Positions 23,947 to 34,499 of a stretch of 64,000 nucleotides of DNA are shown one piece after another (position 1 is the first letter of the stretch; each line of letters begins with the position of its first letter). Under the pieces are notes generated by a model, which was given only the letters and a program-made list of their open reading frames with translations, did not search any database and was not told the DNA's origin. The position numbers and the translations under genes are program-made. This stretch comes from Cladorhizidae sp. MBARI D1340-BT2 (lineage: Eukaryota > Porifera > Demospongiae > Poecilosclerida > Cladorhizidae). The stretch lies in the NCBI GenBank assembly GCA_028752905.1, contig JAQNBH010000015.1:35322163-35386162 (forward strand). Direction: 5' to 3'.

Positions 23947-25570
23947 TTCCAGATGGGGGGAGAGCATGGGGGGGGGGGGGGGGGAGGGAGGGAGGGGGAA
24001 GAGATTGGAAATTTTATAATAAGCAGTACATACAGCAATGAATGAAATGACTTCTGAAGGTAAACCATGAATTAACTACTTTAGTGATGATTCTTACCCC
24101 CCAAAAATAACTAAGCGAGTCGATTTTGGGATTGCCATGAAGATTGCGATGGGAAGAGCTGCCATTAACAAAAATGCATGGAAACCTAGTTACCAAACAT
24201 TAAGTATTTCCTCTCCTCCCACCATTTGTGCACATTTCTCATAACGATTCTATCTACCCTGGCCAACACCTCTTCCTTCTCCCCTGCTACCGATCAACCC
24301 AACATTAGTCCTTCATCATCTTCATTCTTCCATTTTACCATCCACTCTTCAGACCCTTCAATGCCCTTAACCATAGCCAATAACCTTCGTCTTCACCAGT
24401 AAACTCCACACAGTCGACAAGAAATGCACAATATCTTCCACAACACCTCCATCATATGCAGTAGGTCACATCTACCAAAACGTCAAACCTCAGCTTGTCA
24501 CCCAATAATTCCGCTGATGCAGTAAATCTAAGCTTTACTTCCCCTATGTTACTGAATCTCTCAAGCTATTCTTTAGCTAACATATACAACTAGGCTGGAT
24601 TTCCCTCTCACCTTTCCATGCCATTCCTTATGAATATCCCTTATACAATTTCTCCATGTCCCACTTGAGTCTATCTCAACTCTCTTTCCACCAACTGTAT
24701 TACTCTCTCTTAGCAGTTTCTTATTGATTGAATTCTTTCCAAATTCTTGCAGGCACATATTTTGTACCACACCTATATACCATCATTTTATTACTTTTAG
24801 AAGTGCTATTACAATTGGAGGGTTGTTTGCATAGCCTAGTAATCACTTTCAATTTGGGTGGTAGGGGTTGGGGGGAGGGTGCCAACTTGTGGGTTGGTCT
24901 TTTTTGGAGGGGATAGCTAGTACTACTATAACCACACATGCTGGGACACCTTGTGAGTAATAGAATAGTGTATAGCTAAAATAATTATAGGCATTAGGTA
25001 AAAACTTGCAGTTAAGATGTTGCTAGCTAACATCTAACAGTATAGCTATTACTTTAGGAAAAGAAACCAGTTAAGAACAGTTGCTCACTTACATGTCTGT
25101 CCCACAGCTGACGGTAGCAACAGAGCAAGTGATAAACTTATCAGCACATACAGGTCCATTATCAAGCACTACCACTCTGTTGGCAAGCGAAGCGAGCCCA
25201 CACCCAGATTTGTAAGGAAAGTATTGCCACGCTTAGAACGCAAGGGCTAGTGGATACTCGTAAATATAATACTGGTCGCTGTGAAATTGCGCCGTGCCCA
25301 AATCACGTAGCTGTGTGTGGGTGTGGTTTCACGTGCCTAATCTTTTATTTATTTTAATTTTATTATTAGAGTTTTACAGCACAAGCTGAAGGCTGGCCAC
25401 AATTAACTGTTAGCCATGAATGTATTGTTGGTGGTGTGAGGAACAAGCATGCAACTGTCACATGGGCATAAACAATGAAATGAGCATGGATTGTGTGGAT
25501 TGAAATGCACAATAAAATGGTTCCAAAGTTTCAATTTCACGTGCTTTTTTAGTGTTGAACTACTTAGTGG
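23947..25570. repeat. Duplicated flank (copy B) with LINE 3' UTR
   Basis: Near-identical to 1-1597 and in the same orientation. The first part is continuous with the 21770-23940 block, which is also present at 54210-56530, so it is host DNA that was duplicated. A pure G run at 23970-23986 replaces the mixed G tract of copy A. Confidence 0.85.
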
Positions 25571-25635
25571 CTAGTCAATGGGTAATAGGGAATTCCACAA
25601 TCGAGGAAGCCGGTTGAAAAAGAAATGTCTTGAGA
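25571..25635 (-). pseudogene. LINE ORF2 C-terminal tail, left in place
   Basis: Minus-strand reading RHFFFNRLPRLWNSLLPID then TAG at 25571-25573, the CR1-type C-terminus and identical to copy A. The RT it belongs to is now on the opposite strand immediately to its right. Confidence 0.85.
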
Positions 25636-25785
25636 AAGCCGCAAGTGATACTATTGATCCTGTTCATCGTAGTGTATCGGTTTTTAACAACATGCAAATC
25701 CCAGTCCCACCTCTGGCACCAATGTTAGCCAGCGACTCTGCATCGGGGAGTTTAGCTGTTAATGACGAGGTCAATCAAATGAATG

Positions 25786-26333
25786 TTGGTCTCTGTGTCT
25801 AACTAATATTACACACCCAGTGTTAGGTCTTGTTGGTCTCTGTGTCTATGTTAGGTCTTGTTGGTCTCTGTGTCTAACTAATATTACACACCCAGTGTTA
25901 GGTCTTGTTGGTCTCTGTGTCTAACTAATATTACACACCCAGTGTTAGGTCTTGTTGGTCTCTGTGTCTAACTAATATTACACACCCAGTGTTAGGTCTT
26001 GTTGGTCTCTGTGTCTAACTAATATTACACACCCAGTGTTAGGTCTTGTTGGTCTCTGTGTCTAACTAATATTACACACCCAGTGTTAGGTCTTGTTGGT
26101 CTCTGTGTCTAACTAATATTACACACCCAGTGTTAGGTCTTGTTGGTCTCTGTGTCTAACTAATATTACACACCCAGTGTTAGGTCTTGTTGGTCTCTGT
26201 GTCTAACTAATATTACACACCCAGTGTTAGGTCTTGTTGGTCTCTGTGTCTAACTACTAATATTACACACCCAGTGTTAGGTCTTGTTGGTCTCTGTGTC
26301 TAACTAATATTACACACCCAGTGTTAGGTCTTG
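25786..26333. repeat. 47-bp minisatellite, 12 units
   Basis: Eleven units of 47 bp (start ttggtctctgtgtctaacta, end gtgttaggtcttg), one of them with a 3-bp insertion (aactactaat), plus one 28-bp truncated second unit: 548 bp in total. Units are nearly identical, so the expansion is recent. It sits at the deletion scar where the endonuclease N-terminus should be. Copy A has no repeat there. Confidence 0.97.
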
Positions 26334-26339
26334 TTGCTG

Positions 26340-28405
26340 CCAGACATTGTGTAGGCAGTCAGGATTGGCTACCAGTGACCATGTCTATGCTTGTCTACAT
26401 ACATATCTCGAGGAACTATTTTATAAAGACTGTGTAGTGCTTGTTGTTGATTTCAACATGCCGGATATAAATTGGCCTACCTTAACAGCTAACTTTTGCA
26501 CCTCAAGCCTAGTCTGTGACCTAGTCTTCAGACTCAACCTTTCTCAATTGGTTTTGAATCCAACTCATATCTTCGGTGGCATTCTGGATTTGGTAATAAC
26601 AAACACACCTGATCTTATTGAAAGCCTCGGGGTTGACTTAACTAGACCACAATCGGATCATTATAGTTAATATTTCAACATCAAATCCAAGCCACACGCA
26701 TCCAAGTCTTACCTACAAGTTTGACTATTCAAATGGAGACTGGGAGGGTTTGTTTAACTATCTTCTGGATTATGACTTCTGTACAATGTATAGCTCATCT
26801 GATGTGGAATATATACCTGTGGGGATACCTTAGGGCAGTTATTTGTGAAGCTATGGATCTTTTTATACCCAAGAAAAGAATCAATACAAAGAACTATCCC
26901 AAGTGGTTCACTAAAGAAATTAGTCGCAATATAAACAAAGCAAGATCTCTAAGGCGCAGATATAAGTGTAAACACTTGGATGAATTGAGAGAAAAAATTA
27001 ACGCCTTTGACTCTGAACTTCAATCAACTATCATGGGAGCCAAAGCCAGATGGGAAAGAAAGTTGGTATCTAACTTTGACAACAAAAACAATCAAGAGAT
27101 TCACAGCTACCTCAAGAGTATGTCTTCTCATCGATCTCTCCCAAAAACAATGTACCTAGACAAAGTCTCTGTTACTTCAGATGTTGAAAAGGCCGATCCC
27201 TTTAATTAGTACTTTTCTTCTGTATTCACTTTGGGGTCATCCCTACCACCTTCATTTGGAATCACAATAACATTAAACTCTTTACAACTGAGGTTTATGA
27301 CGCTCTTGCCCCACTGGACCCCAACAAAGCGATGGGAATTGACGAAATTGGTCCTAGAATTCTCAAAACATGTTTGCTTGCTCTTTGTGATCCAGTTCAC
27401 CACCTGTTCCATGATCAGTGTTGTATTCCATATGAATGGACGGTCCACTGTATCACCCCTCTCTACCGATCTGGTGCTAGATCAAACATCAAAAACTACA
27501 GAACTATATCGCTCCTTTGTTCACTGTCAAAAGTTCTGGAAAGGTTAGTGTACAACAAAATCATAGACTATGTTACCGAACATGTAATGAAAATAACTCA
27601 ATTTGGATTCCTGAAAAGGAGATCTAGTATTCAACAGTTACTACTCTTCCTTGATTATATCATTACCAAAGTGGATAACAATAGTCAGGTTGATACAATT
27701 TATCTAGATATAAGTAAAGCTTTTGATAGTATTCCCCACAATGAGCTGTTGTCCAAATTAAGAACATTAGGGATTTCGGGAAATCTATGGAAATGGTTTG
27801 AGGCATACCTACATGGTAGATACCAATGTACTGTGTTGTGAATAACTGTGTGTCAAATCTGGTGCCAGTTCTATCCGGTGTCCCGCAAGGGAGCATTTTG
27901 GAACCTATTCTCTTCATAATTTATTTGAACGACCTACCTGCTACACTCTCTGCAAAGATGTTAAGATTTGCAGATGACACTAAATACTTTAGTCAAATAT
28001 GTGTTCCAAGAGACATCATGTGCTTTCAAGCAGAGATCGACAACATTTTGGATTGGAATGATCAGTGGCACCTGAAATTCAATGCTAGCAAATTCGCACT
28101 AGTTCACTTCAACAAAAAGCAATCTAGTATTATCTCCAGCTACAGAGCTATGCAGGAAAATATTCCAACTTGCTCAAGCCACAAAGATCTTGGGATAATC
28201 TCCACTGATCTCTCCTGGACTGATCATTATTCAATGATAACTACAAAAGCATATGCTAAGCTTGGCATGATAAGAAGAACATTCAGCAAGTACATTCCAG
28301 TAAGTGTCAAGAAACCACTATACACTGCTCTAGTGAGATCACAACTTATGTACAGTTCACAGCTCTGGAGACCTTATCTCATTAGGGATATAAAATGCTT
28401 GGAAA
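26340..28405 (+). pseudogene. LINE endonuclease and RT, inverted block
   Basis: Endonuclease second half (DFNMPDINWP and DLVITNTPDLIE, 26347-26670), an RT N-terminal region (26721-27209), then RT core in overlapping frames: YLDISKAFDS, SGVPQGS, and FADD at 27967-27978, ending ALVRSQLMYSSQLWRPYL. Frameshifts lie near 26670, 27209, 27330 and 27830. The SILEP variant is shared with copy A. It would have copied LINE RNA, but the ORF is broken and detached from its 3' end. Confidence 0.85.
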
Positions 28406-28775
28406 ATTTATTACGTGGTCAGCGCATAGACCACATATAGGTAGTTCAGACATAAAACAAATTAAGAAAAGGTGCGTGGAAGATTTTTTTTGGTTATTAT
28501 TGTCCTCACCAACCTTAGCGAGTCTCACAGGTGGTTTTTCAAATTTGACAAAGGTATTTTTCTCCAGTTTCCCATGTGGTTTGATGTCGACAAACAGTTG
28601 CAAGATTTTTGATTTTTATCCTCGTCTGTTTAATACCAGTTAAAATCAAGGACCATCTCTCCTTTAATAAGATGGTCTCAATTTCCCTTTGTTGAGGAGA
28701 CGACATATCTGGCTTAATGCCACTCTTGCACTCATCAATTCCGTAGATTACAAGATTAAATTTCCTATTTGAGTC

Positions 28776-29280
28776 TTAAACATTGGGTGCCCTTGATTGA
28801 GATAAAGAGATTGAGGTTGATTTGGAATGCTGGGAGTTGATTGATTGAATTTGGCCTTCACTTGACACTGTAGATTTTCCGGAAACACCTTGAACTACTT
28901 TTGAATAACCGACAACATTTGAATCAGGTTGTATAGCAATATTTAAGCTTGCGATCTCGTCACATGCAGTTGACAGTTTACTTGCAAGATAATTCATTTG
29001 GCTTTTTAATGATACCAGCTCTAGCTCAAGTTGGCCAACTTTACAGTGAAGACAGTAAAAAGGTGCTTGAGATTTGCATAATTCCTCAAAAGCAGCCTTG
29101 GAAAGTCCTGCACACTTCCTGTGAAGCCAAGCTGAACAGTTCCCTTCGCTTGATCCCCATTTTTTCCCCCTGTGAATCCTTGACTTCACTCTCACAGACA
29201 GGACAGATATGCTTTACATTTGGAGGCATTTTTTGTCCCAGTACAGTCAGACTTTCTTCTTCCTTCCAAATATAGCACAC
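28776..29280 (-). pseudogene. LINE ORF1 with PHD finger (copy B)
   Basis: Better preserved than in copy A. One frame (29086-29280) has CPVCESEVKDSQG. The overlapping frame (28776-29195) has CSAWLHRKCAGLSKAAFEEL, FYCLHC, the coiled coil LVSLKSQMNYLASKL and the Ser-rich tail to the stop. A single frameshift near 29160 separates the zinc pairs. Confidence 0.8.
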
Positions 29281-29484
29281 TTATCCAAGCTGAATTAGTC
29301 AGCTGGTCCCTAGGATCTGGGTTTTCAAACCCCAAAGCACTCCTCAGTATTGAGAAGACTTCGGGTTGTCTTCCCCAAGAACCAGAACTATGACTTTGGT
29401 GTTGTTCTAGGGCTATGTACAAATGTTATTAGTCCGAATTATTGTTCATAGCCAGCTTGAGTTTGAGACCCATGTAGTCTATTG

Positions 29485-29870
29485 AGGGTGCAACATGGAG
29501 GTACAGTGATTCCTTCACGAGCAACTGTCTCCATCGGCCTTCCACAAGATTGGGAATGTATCATCTACATACCTTTTCCATAGGACAGGTTTTGTGGTGC
29601 TGACCTCTAGACCAGCTCCTCAAATAACGTAAAGTGTCTACTACAGCTGGGAGAAGAAAGCTCTTAGCAGCTCCTCTTCTCTGTTCATAGAAGTTTATTT
29701 TGAGGTTAATCTAGGTTGATTTTAGACCAACCTCCAGCAGTTCAGTGATTCTGTCAGGCAGTAGTGCAGTTCTTTTCTGCAGGGTTTCACTCCTCTTCGA
29801 CTTGTTACGTAATACATCAACTGCCTCATCCATGGCTATACAAGTATCAAAACTGACTACCATTTAATCT
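29485..29870 (-). mobile_element. Penelope-like RT fragment
   Basis: Minus-strand sequence starts with a helical region (MDEAVDVLRNKSKRSETLQK). It continues FYEQRRGAA (normally followed by MGSPLSP) and reaches WKRYVDDTFPILWK, the Penelope-like RT catalytic box with intact YVDD but in shifted frames. It ends abruptly at the border with LINE copy B. The part that should follow is what the plus-strand fragment at 34500-35520 encodes. Confidence 0.65.
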
Positions 29871-30083
29871 GATCAAAATATTCATTTTTGACTACACATA
29901 AAATATGCTGCACCTTTCACAAATGTATATATCAGTTTTTCCTACAAGAGGAGAGATCAATAAACTGCAAACTTAGGTCATGATGAGGTTGTTTGTGCTG
30001 CGTTGTGGAAACCAGAGTTGTTAAACTAGTTTGTGGCTGAACTGACACTAGGCAAGGAAAATGTCACCATAACACATTTATCT

Positions 30084-31050
30084 TTATTGAGATTGAGTTT
30101 CATTTCTGTACACCAACTTTGAAGTGATTGGATGTGACTGCATGAGTTCATTCTTGGTCATTAAAGTTTGATATGGATTATTTTTTAGTTTTATGTCATT
30201 CGCAAAGATTTGGAGTTGAATGAGAGATGACCTCATACATATGGTTAATATACAAAAGTCGCTCAAGAATACTGCCTTGTGGCACTCCAGATAACAATTG
30301 GAGAATAGTTGAGATAGTGCCATTGATGTTAACACAGTGTTGATAGTTTTAAGATGGGCCTTGAACCAATGCGATAATGGATCAGCAATGACAATTGTCT
30401 GCAATTTAAAAGTAGTTTCCATGGGGCACCGAATCAAAGGCTTTTTTAAGTCCAGAAAGATGACATCACGTGTTGATTTATTCTCAAGAACCTCATAACA
30501 ATTTTTGAAGAAACCAAATTGTTGCTTCGATATTAGAAGACAGATAAATAGCATAGTTTTCTTAAAAACAATTGACATTAGACAGGATATATAGTAATTT
30601 TATGGGATAAAAATTATATTGATTAGTCATGTCACCCCTCTTTGGTACAGTTGTAATCCTGTGCATTTTCCATTGTTTTGGGAATGAGCAAGAAGACAGT
30701 AATATAGAGAGAAGGTAAGTTACAGGATAAGTTAGTGCAATGTTTTAGAAGACAAGAACTAATTTCATCACATCATACAGCTTTAGTTGGATTCATCTGG
30801 GAGTTCTAAATGTTGAAATGACTAAGTATTTTACATTTTGGAGAAACGCTTTCCATTTGAAGGAAAATAAATTTGCTCTATATAAATGTCGAATTGAAAA
30901 ACTTGTTGAAGATGATTGCTTTGTCAACAGGGTCATGTATTGCAACTCTCTTGCATATAATATCCTGTGGTGTCGATTTTGACATCAACAGTTTTATGAA
31001 GTGCTGGTAGGGCTTTTTAGGATTAGCTAGATGAGAAGGAGGTCACATTC
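30084..31050 (-). pseudogene. LINE RT with mutated catalytic box
   Basis: The frame 30084-30578 reads QFGFFKN, DVIFLDLKKPLIR (normally KKAFD), and QIFANDIKL, where the catalytic FADD has become FAND. Upstream in other frames are NPTKAV.CDEIS and MHRITTVPK, the usual RT N-terminal blocks. Two of the three catalytic aspartate sites are altered, so it is inactive irrespective of frameshifts. Confidence 0.75.
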
Positions 31051-31365
31051 ATAGTGTCCTTGTGATGATGCAACAACATCACAGAATTAATTATTTAACT
31101 TTTGTAGGAAACTGTAACCTCATCTGAGAGAGTGGATACAATTTTAAAATATGATTTGAGATAATGAAGAACATCTTTAAAGAAGGACTGAGGACTATAG
31201 TAGGGATGCAGCTACATACCACAAGAATTTTTTGGACAAATGCACTTCAAAAACTATAATCTGAACTTTGTGGTAAGATACAAAACCTGATGGAATATTT
31301 TTCGTAGCACCTATGACCAAAATACCTCCATGGGTATCATGCTCTCAATGATAGAAGCTGAGATA

Positions 31366-31572
31366 TTATTTCATATAAGTAGAGAGCCATGTCTCTGTGA
31401 TGCATATTAGATCTAAAGATTGTGATGTTACTGGTGATTGCAAGTACGTTATCTTATTATCCATACTTGGTGCATTCCAGAGCCCTAGTCTTCTGTCAGG
31501 ATAAACAAGTGGAGGCAGGGGTGGATGAGTTGGAGGAATCCTGCATCTGATTAGTGGATAAAGAAAGTGCAC
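31366..31572 (-). pseudogene. LINE endonuclease N-terminus
   Basis: Reads LGLWNAPSMDNKITYLQS and SLDLICITETWLSTY. The TETWL block carries the catalytic glutamate of APE-type endonucleases, and the N at NAP corresponds to the usual LN.RS start. Proline-rich lead-in (PPTHPPLPPLV). Confidence 0.75.
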
Positions 31573-32178
31573 TCAGGAGAGTAGTATCAGTTGGGAGTGG
31601 TATTGGGTGAGAATGTAATCTTTATAAGGAACAACGTTCAAAACACGACTTGATAGAGCACTATGCTTATTCTTGTTACAAAGGTGAGAGTGGCTCTTAT
31701 TTTAATAAATCTTTTATTAATGACTTCCTTTCTTTCAGTAACAGTGATTTGTGCTCATTCTTTCTTAGTAAGTTCAATGGAAAAATCTGGTCTTTCAGAT
31801 ACTTTAGATTGAATCAAAGTGACATCACTGATGGTTGGTATTTTCCTAATTTGATTATGTCCCTAAGGGATTGAGTTGTATTGAGAGGGTCTACCTTGTT
31901 AAGTAGGTTTGCTATTGAGTCAACATATTTTTGGAAACTAAGATACATTCATTTAATCCATAAATAATAGGGTTGATTTGACAATCTTGACCGAGGTTGT
32001 CGTTGGATGTGGAGGGTCCACCATTACGATGATTAATAATGCACTTCGATGCTACAGCAGAATAGATTGATGACTTGAGGTAATCATTGGTTTGCAATGA
32101 TATTTGAAGAAAAGGAGAAGAGATGTTGGTATTGTCTGAACTGGCATGAACTTGCTTCTGATGTCTTTATCTCGAGAG

Positions 32179-32469
32179 CTAGTTTTCACTGTGATATAAA
32201 AGTTGATTGGAGTGTTTTAATCTCCTTTTGTTCATACCTATATCTGCTGTCGGATGAGGTAAATGGACTAGTAGAATTTGAGCCATGACATGAGCTGCCT
32301 TTGAAAGACCTGCACATCCCCTATGTAGCCATGTGTTACAGGTACCTCCGCATAAGATGGCATCATGTCCCTCATTTTCTCTATGATTATATACCAGACA
32401 AATAAAACAGTTGACTTCAAGAGTATCAACTGATTTATTCTTACTTGTTTTAGCTGTTCTTGGGACCAA
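32179..32469 (-). pseudogene. LINE ORF1 PHD finger (third LINE)
   Basis: Reads VNCFICLVYNHRENEGHDAI, LCGGTCNTWLHRGCAGLSKA: the C-x2-C ... C-x3-C ... W-x-H-x2-C spacing of a PHD finger, followed by a frame break. The coiled coil is lost. Just upstream is a C9 tract. Confidence 0.7.
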
Positions 32470-32650
32470 TTTAGTATTTCGTTGCTGCCCCCCCCCCCAT
32501 CCACACCCATAGACTGCGAACTTAACCTAGGCAGAAATCGCCTTTTAGGATACTAAGAAGACTGATAAAGTTAGTTTTAGCTGCAAAATAAATATTTTTT
32601 TGCCATTTTAAAATAGGAGTCAAACCAATCTAGCCAGTACTACTGCACTC

Positions 32651-32666
32651 CCATGTGTGCATGTGT

Positions 32667-32705
<39 letters not shown>

Positions 32706-32708
32706 TGT
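32651..32708. repeat. (GT)n microsatellite
   Basis: Near-pure GT array. The open frames across it on both strands are artefacts of the repeat. Confidence 0.95.
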
Positions 32709-32970
32709 GCATATTTTTTCCATTTGAAACTATTTGGTTGTACACTTGCATGTTCTGGTCATAATTTACATTTATATGTTGCAAGTGTGATATATAGCAC
32801 AATGGTGGCTTCTGTGCTGGAGGTGGTGGTACTGATAATATGAGTAATTAGAGACTGCAAATCTCCACCTTGTCCAACATTACAATATTTCTGAACAAAA
32901 CTATGTTGGATATATCTGTCAAAGAAGATAGTGTCTCCTTGGTGGTCAGTCTTACTAAGCTCTCAAAAAG

Positions 32971-33201
32971 CTAGTATAGTTTGCAGTAGCCATGTTGCGT
33001 AGTTTGTGAGCTATCATTGCCAACAGGAAATATGCAAGCAAAGATATGTTCCAAAACAATATCGCCTACGACATCAATTGCCATGCCACTTCTGATGGCT
33101 AGATTGTGAACTCGCAGTCCCATCAAGCTAAGAGCAGAGACATGGTCTGGTGAGACATGATATTTCGAGTTGACGCCTAGTAATTTGCTTGTAGCCAACA
33201 C
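32971..33201 (-). CDS. Unrecognised coding-like exon
   Basis: Reads TSKLLGVNSKYHVSPDHVSA, LSLMGLRVHNLAIRSGMAI and IVLEHIFACIFPVGND. The mix of residues is protein-like and there is no internal stop, but I cannot assign a family and see no clear splice sites. It lies next to the two aminotransferase-like exons and may be from another lost gene. Confidence 0.25.
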   Translation of the reverse strand: MLATSKLLGVNSKYHVSPDHVSALSLMGLRVHNLAIRSGMAIDVVGDIVLEHIFACIFPVGNDSSQTTQHGYCKLY

Positions 33202-33393
33202 TGCCCCTCCTGCATACTATGGAATTTCATTGTTGGAAACAATATATACCATGCATGTTGTGAATTATGCCATCTTATATAGTGCAAGCTGTTTGCTTTC
33301 CTGTTCTTGTCATGGCAGATGACTTTCTAGTAGATACTGAATTTGGGGTCTAAAACTTTTGCTTGGATATTCATGAGTATATAATACTTGTAG

Positions 33394-33516
33394 GTGCCTG
33401 TGAAGGTCACCCAGGGAAAGCTCTATGTCAGAGTGGCTGCACAGATGTACAACGATATGTCAGACTATGAATGCCTGGCAGATGCTGTCAACAGACTAAA
33501 ACATACCAATGGATAA
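33394..33516 (+). pseudogene. Class V aminotransferase C-terminal exon
   Basis: After the acceptor ttgtag the frame reads VPVKVTQGKLYVRVAAQMYN and YECLADAVNRL, ending in TAA. The pattern P-x-x-x-x-G-[KR]-L-Y-x-R-[IV]-[SA]-x-Q-x-Y-N followed by LA.AV is the C-terminal end of isopenicillin-N-epimerase-like class V (PLP-dependent) aminotransferases. No other exon of the enzyme, including the PLP lysine region, is seen, so this is a stranded exon. The family call rests on the motif only. Confidence 0.5.
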
Positions 33517-33826
33517 TAAAAATTGTGTGCATGTATCTCGAGGTATAATTAATTTTTTAGTAAGAAATGATCATGTCTAAATCCATTCTCATTTCTTCTC
33601 AGATAAATTTTATAAACTTGTTGTGGACAACAACCTTTAAATACAACCTCTCAGCCACTGCCTTTGTGCATGGACACCTGGTAGCTACAAGTGTAATTAT
33701 AGAGCTAGACAATATTGAGAGTAGTGACATACAATAAATAATAATTTTGCTTTTAGCATTAGGTATCACTTCACATCATTATCTCATGCAATAATCTTCA
33801 TGTAACGTTGGTTAGCAAACTCTATC

Positions 33827-33946
33827 CTACTCTATCCTGCAGTCATTGATGGTATCCACTGGATGCTGGAACTCATTGAGCTCATTGTAGATATGCACAG
33901 CAATCCTCACGTACAACCTCCCACCAATTATCTTTAGAGGGACATG
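33827..33946 (-). pseudogene. Second, inverted aminotransferase C-terminal exon
   Basis: Reads HVPLKIIGGRLYVRIAVHIY, NELNEFQHPVDTIND, then TAG at 33827-33829. It lines up residue for residue with the plus-strand exon at 33394-33516 (VPxKxxxGxLYVRxAxxxYN) but on the other strand and about half diverged. No acceptor AG is visible at its start, so it is probably dead. Confidence 0.5.
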
Positions 33947-34499
33947 CAAAACATAATTCGTGTGAGTAGTGTGGTCAAATAGAACAGGAAAAATAAGTTT
34001 TCAATGAACTCTCAGTTGACAACAAAATTACAATGAAGGCTAGAGCATCTAGTCGAAAGACCGAGGGAGTAAATTTGAAGTTGATTGCTGAGAAAGTCAT
34101 TGCAAGGAAATATATATACATGGTATATAACATGAAACATCCTACCTTGTTGTAGTAGCACAACTATGAGCATCAGCAATCAAATAGAAAGGAGATAATC
34201 TATCATGTGTAGATCACAACATTAATTTTATAGAAGAACTTTTGTAAAAAAATAATTTTTAACCAAATATATTTTTTCTAAATTTTTTTTGCCTTGTTTG
34301 GGTAGTGTGGTAGCATAACTGTATTGGGGTTACTCTGTTTTAATGTGACAGACAAACACACACAGAGAAAGAAGAAAAAAGCTCATAGCTCATACCTGAC
34401 ATCATCAGCTTCTTAGTTGCTGCTATTAGCTCAAAAAACACTTCCAGTGCCTTGAATAATTCACTAAGTTAGAAATTAGAAGACCAAAACAGACGTTAA

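Larger units (their letters stand above)
25571..29480. mobile_element. CR1-like LINE copy B with inverted core
   Basis: Same element as copy A, but the middle is flipped. The C-terminal tail of ORF2 (25571-25635) and ORF1 (28530-29480) are on the minus strand as in copy A. The endonuclease-RT block (25636-28405) is on the plus strand. The left junction joins the equivalents of copy A 1659 and 4118 with a 3-base overlap (tga). The right junction carries about 120 bp not found in copy A (28408-28528). Copy A 1660-1903 and 4325-4540 are missing here. All coding parts are frameshifted. Confidence 0.85.
30084..32480 (-). mobile_element. Third CR1-like LINE, strongly decayed
   Basis: Same gene order as copies A and B: PHD ORF1 (32179-32469), endonuclease N-terminus (31366-31572), diverged endonuclease-RT linker, RT (30084-31050). 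It keeps the endonuclease start that copies A and B have lost, but it is a different, older family member with many frameshifts. Confidence 0.75.

Noticed and set aside
25786..26333. Regularly spaced repeat considered as a CRISPR array
   Set aside because: The 47-bp units are directly abutting with no spacers; it is a minisatellite inside a LINE.
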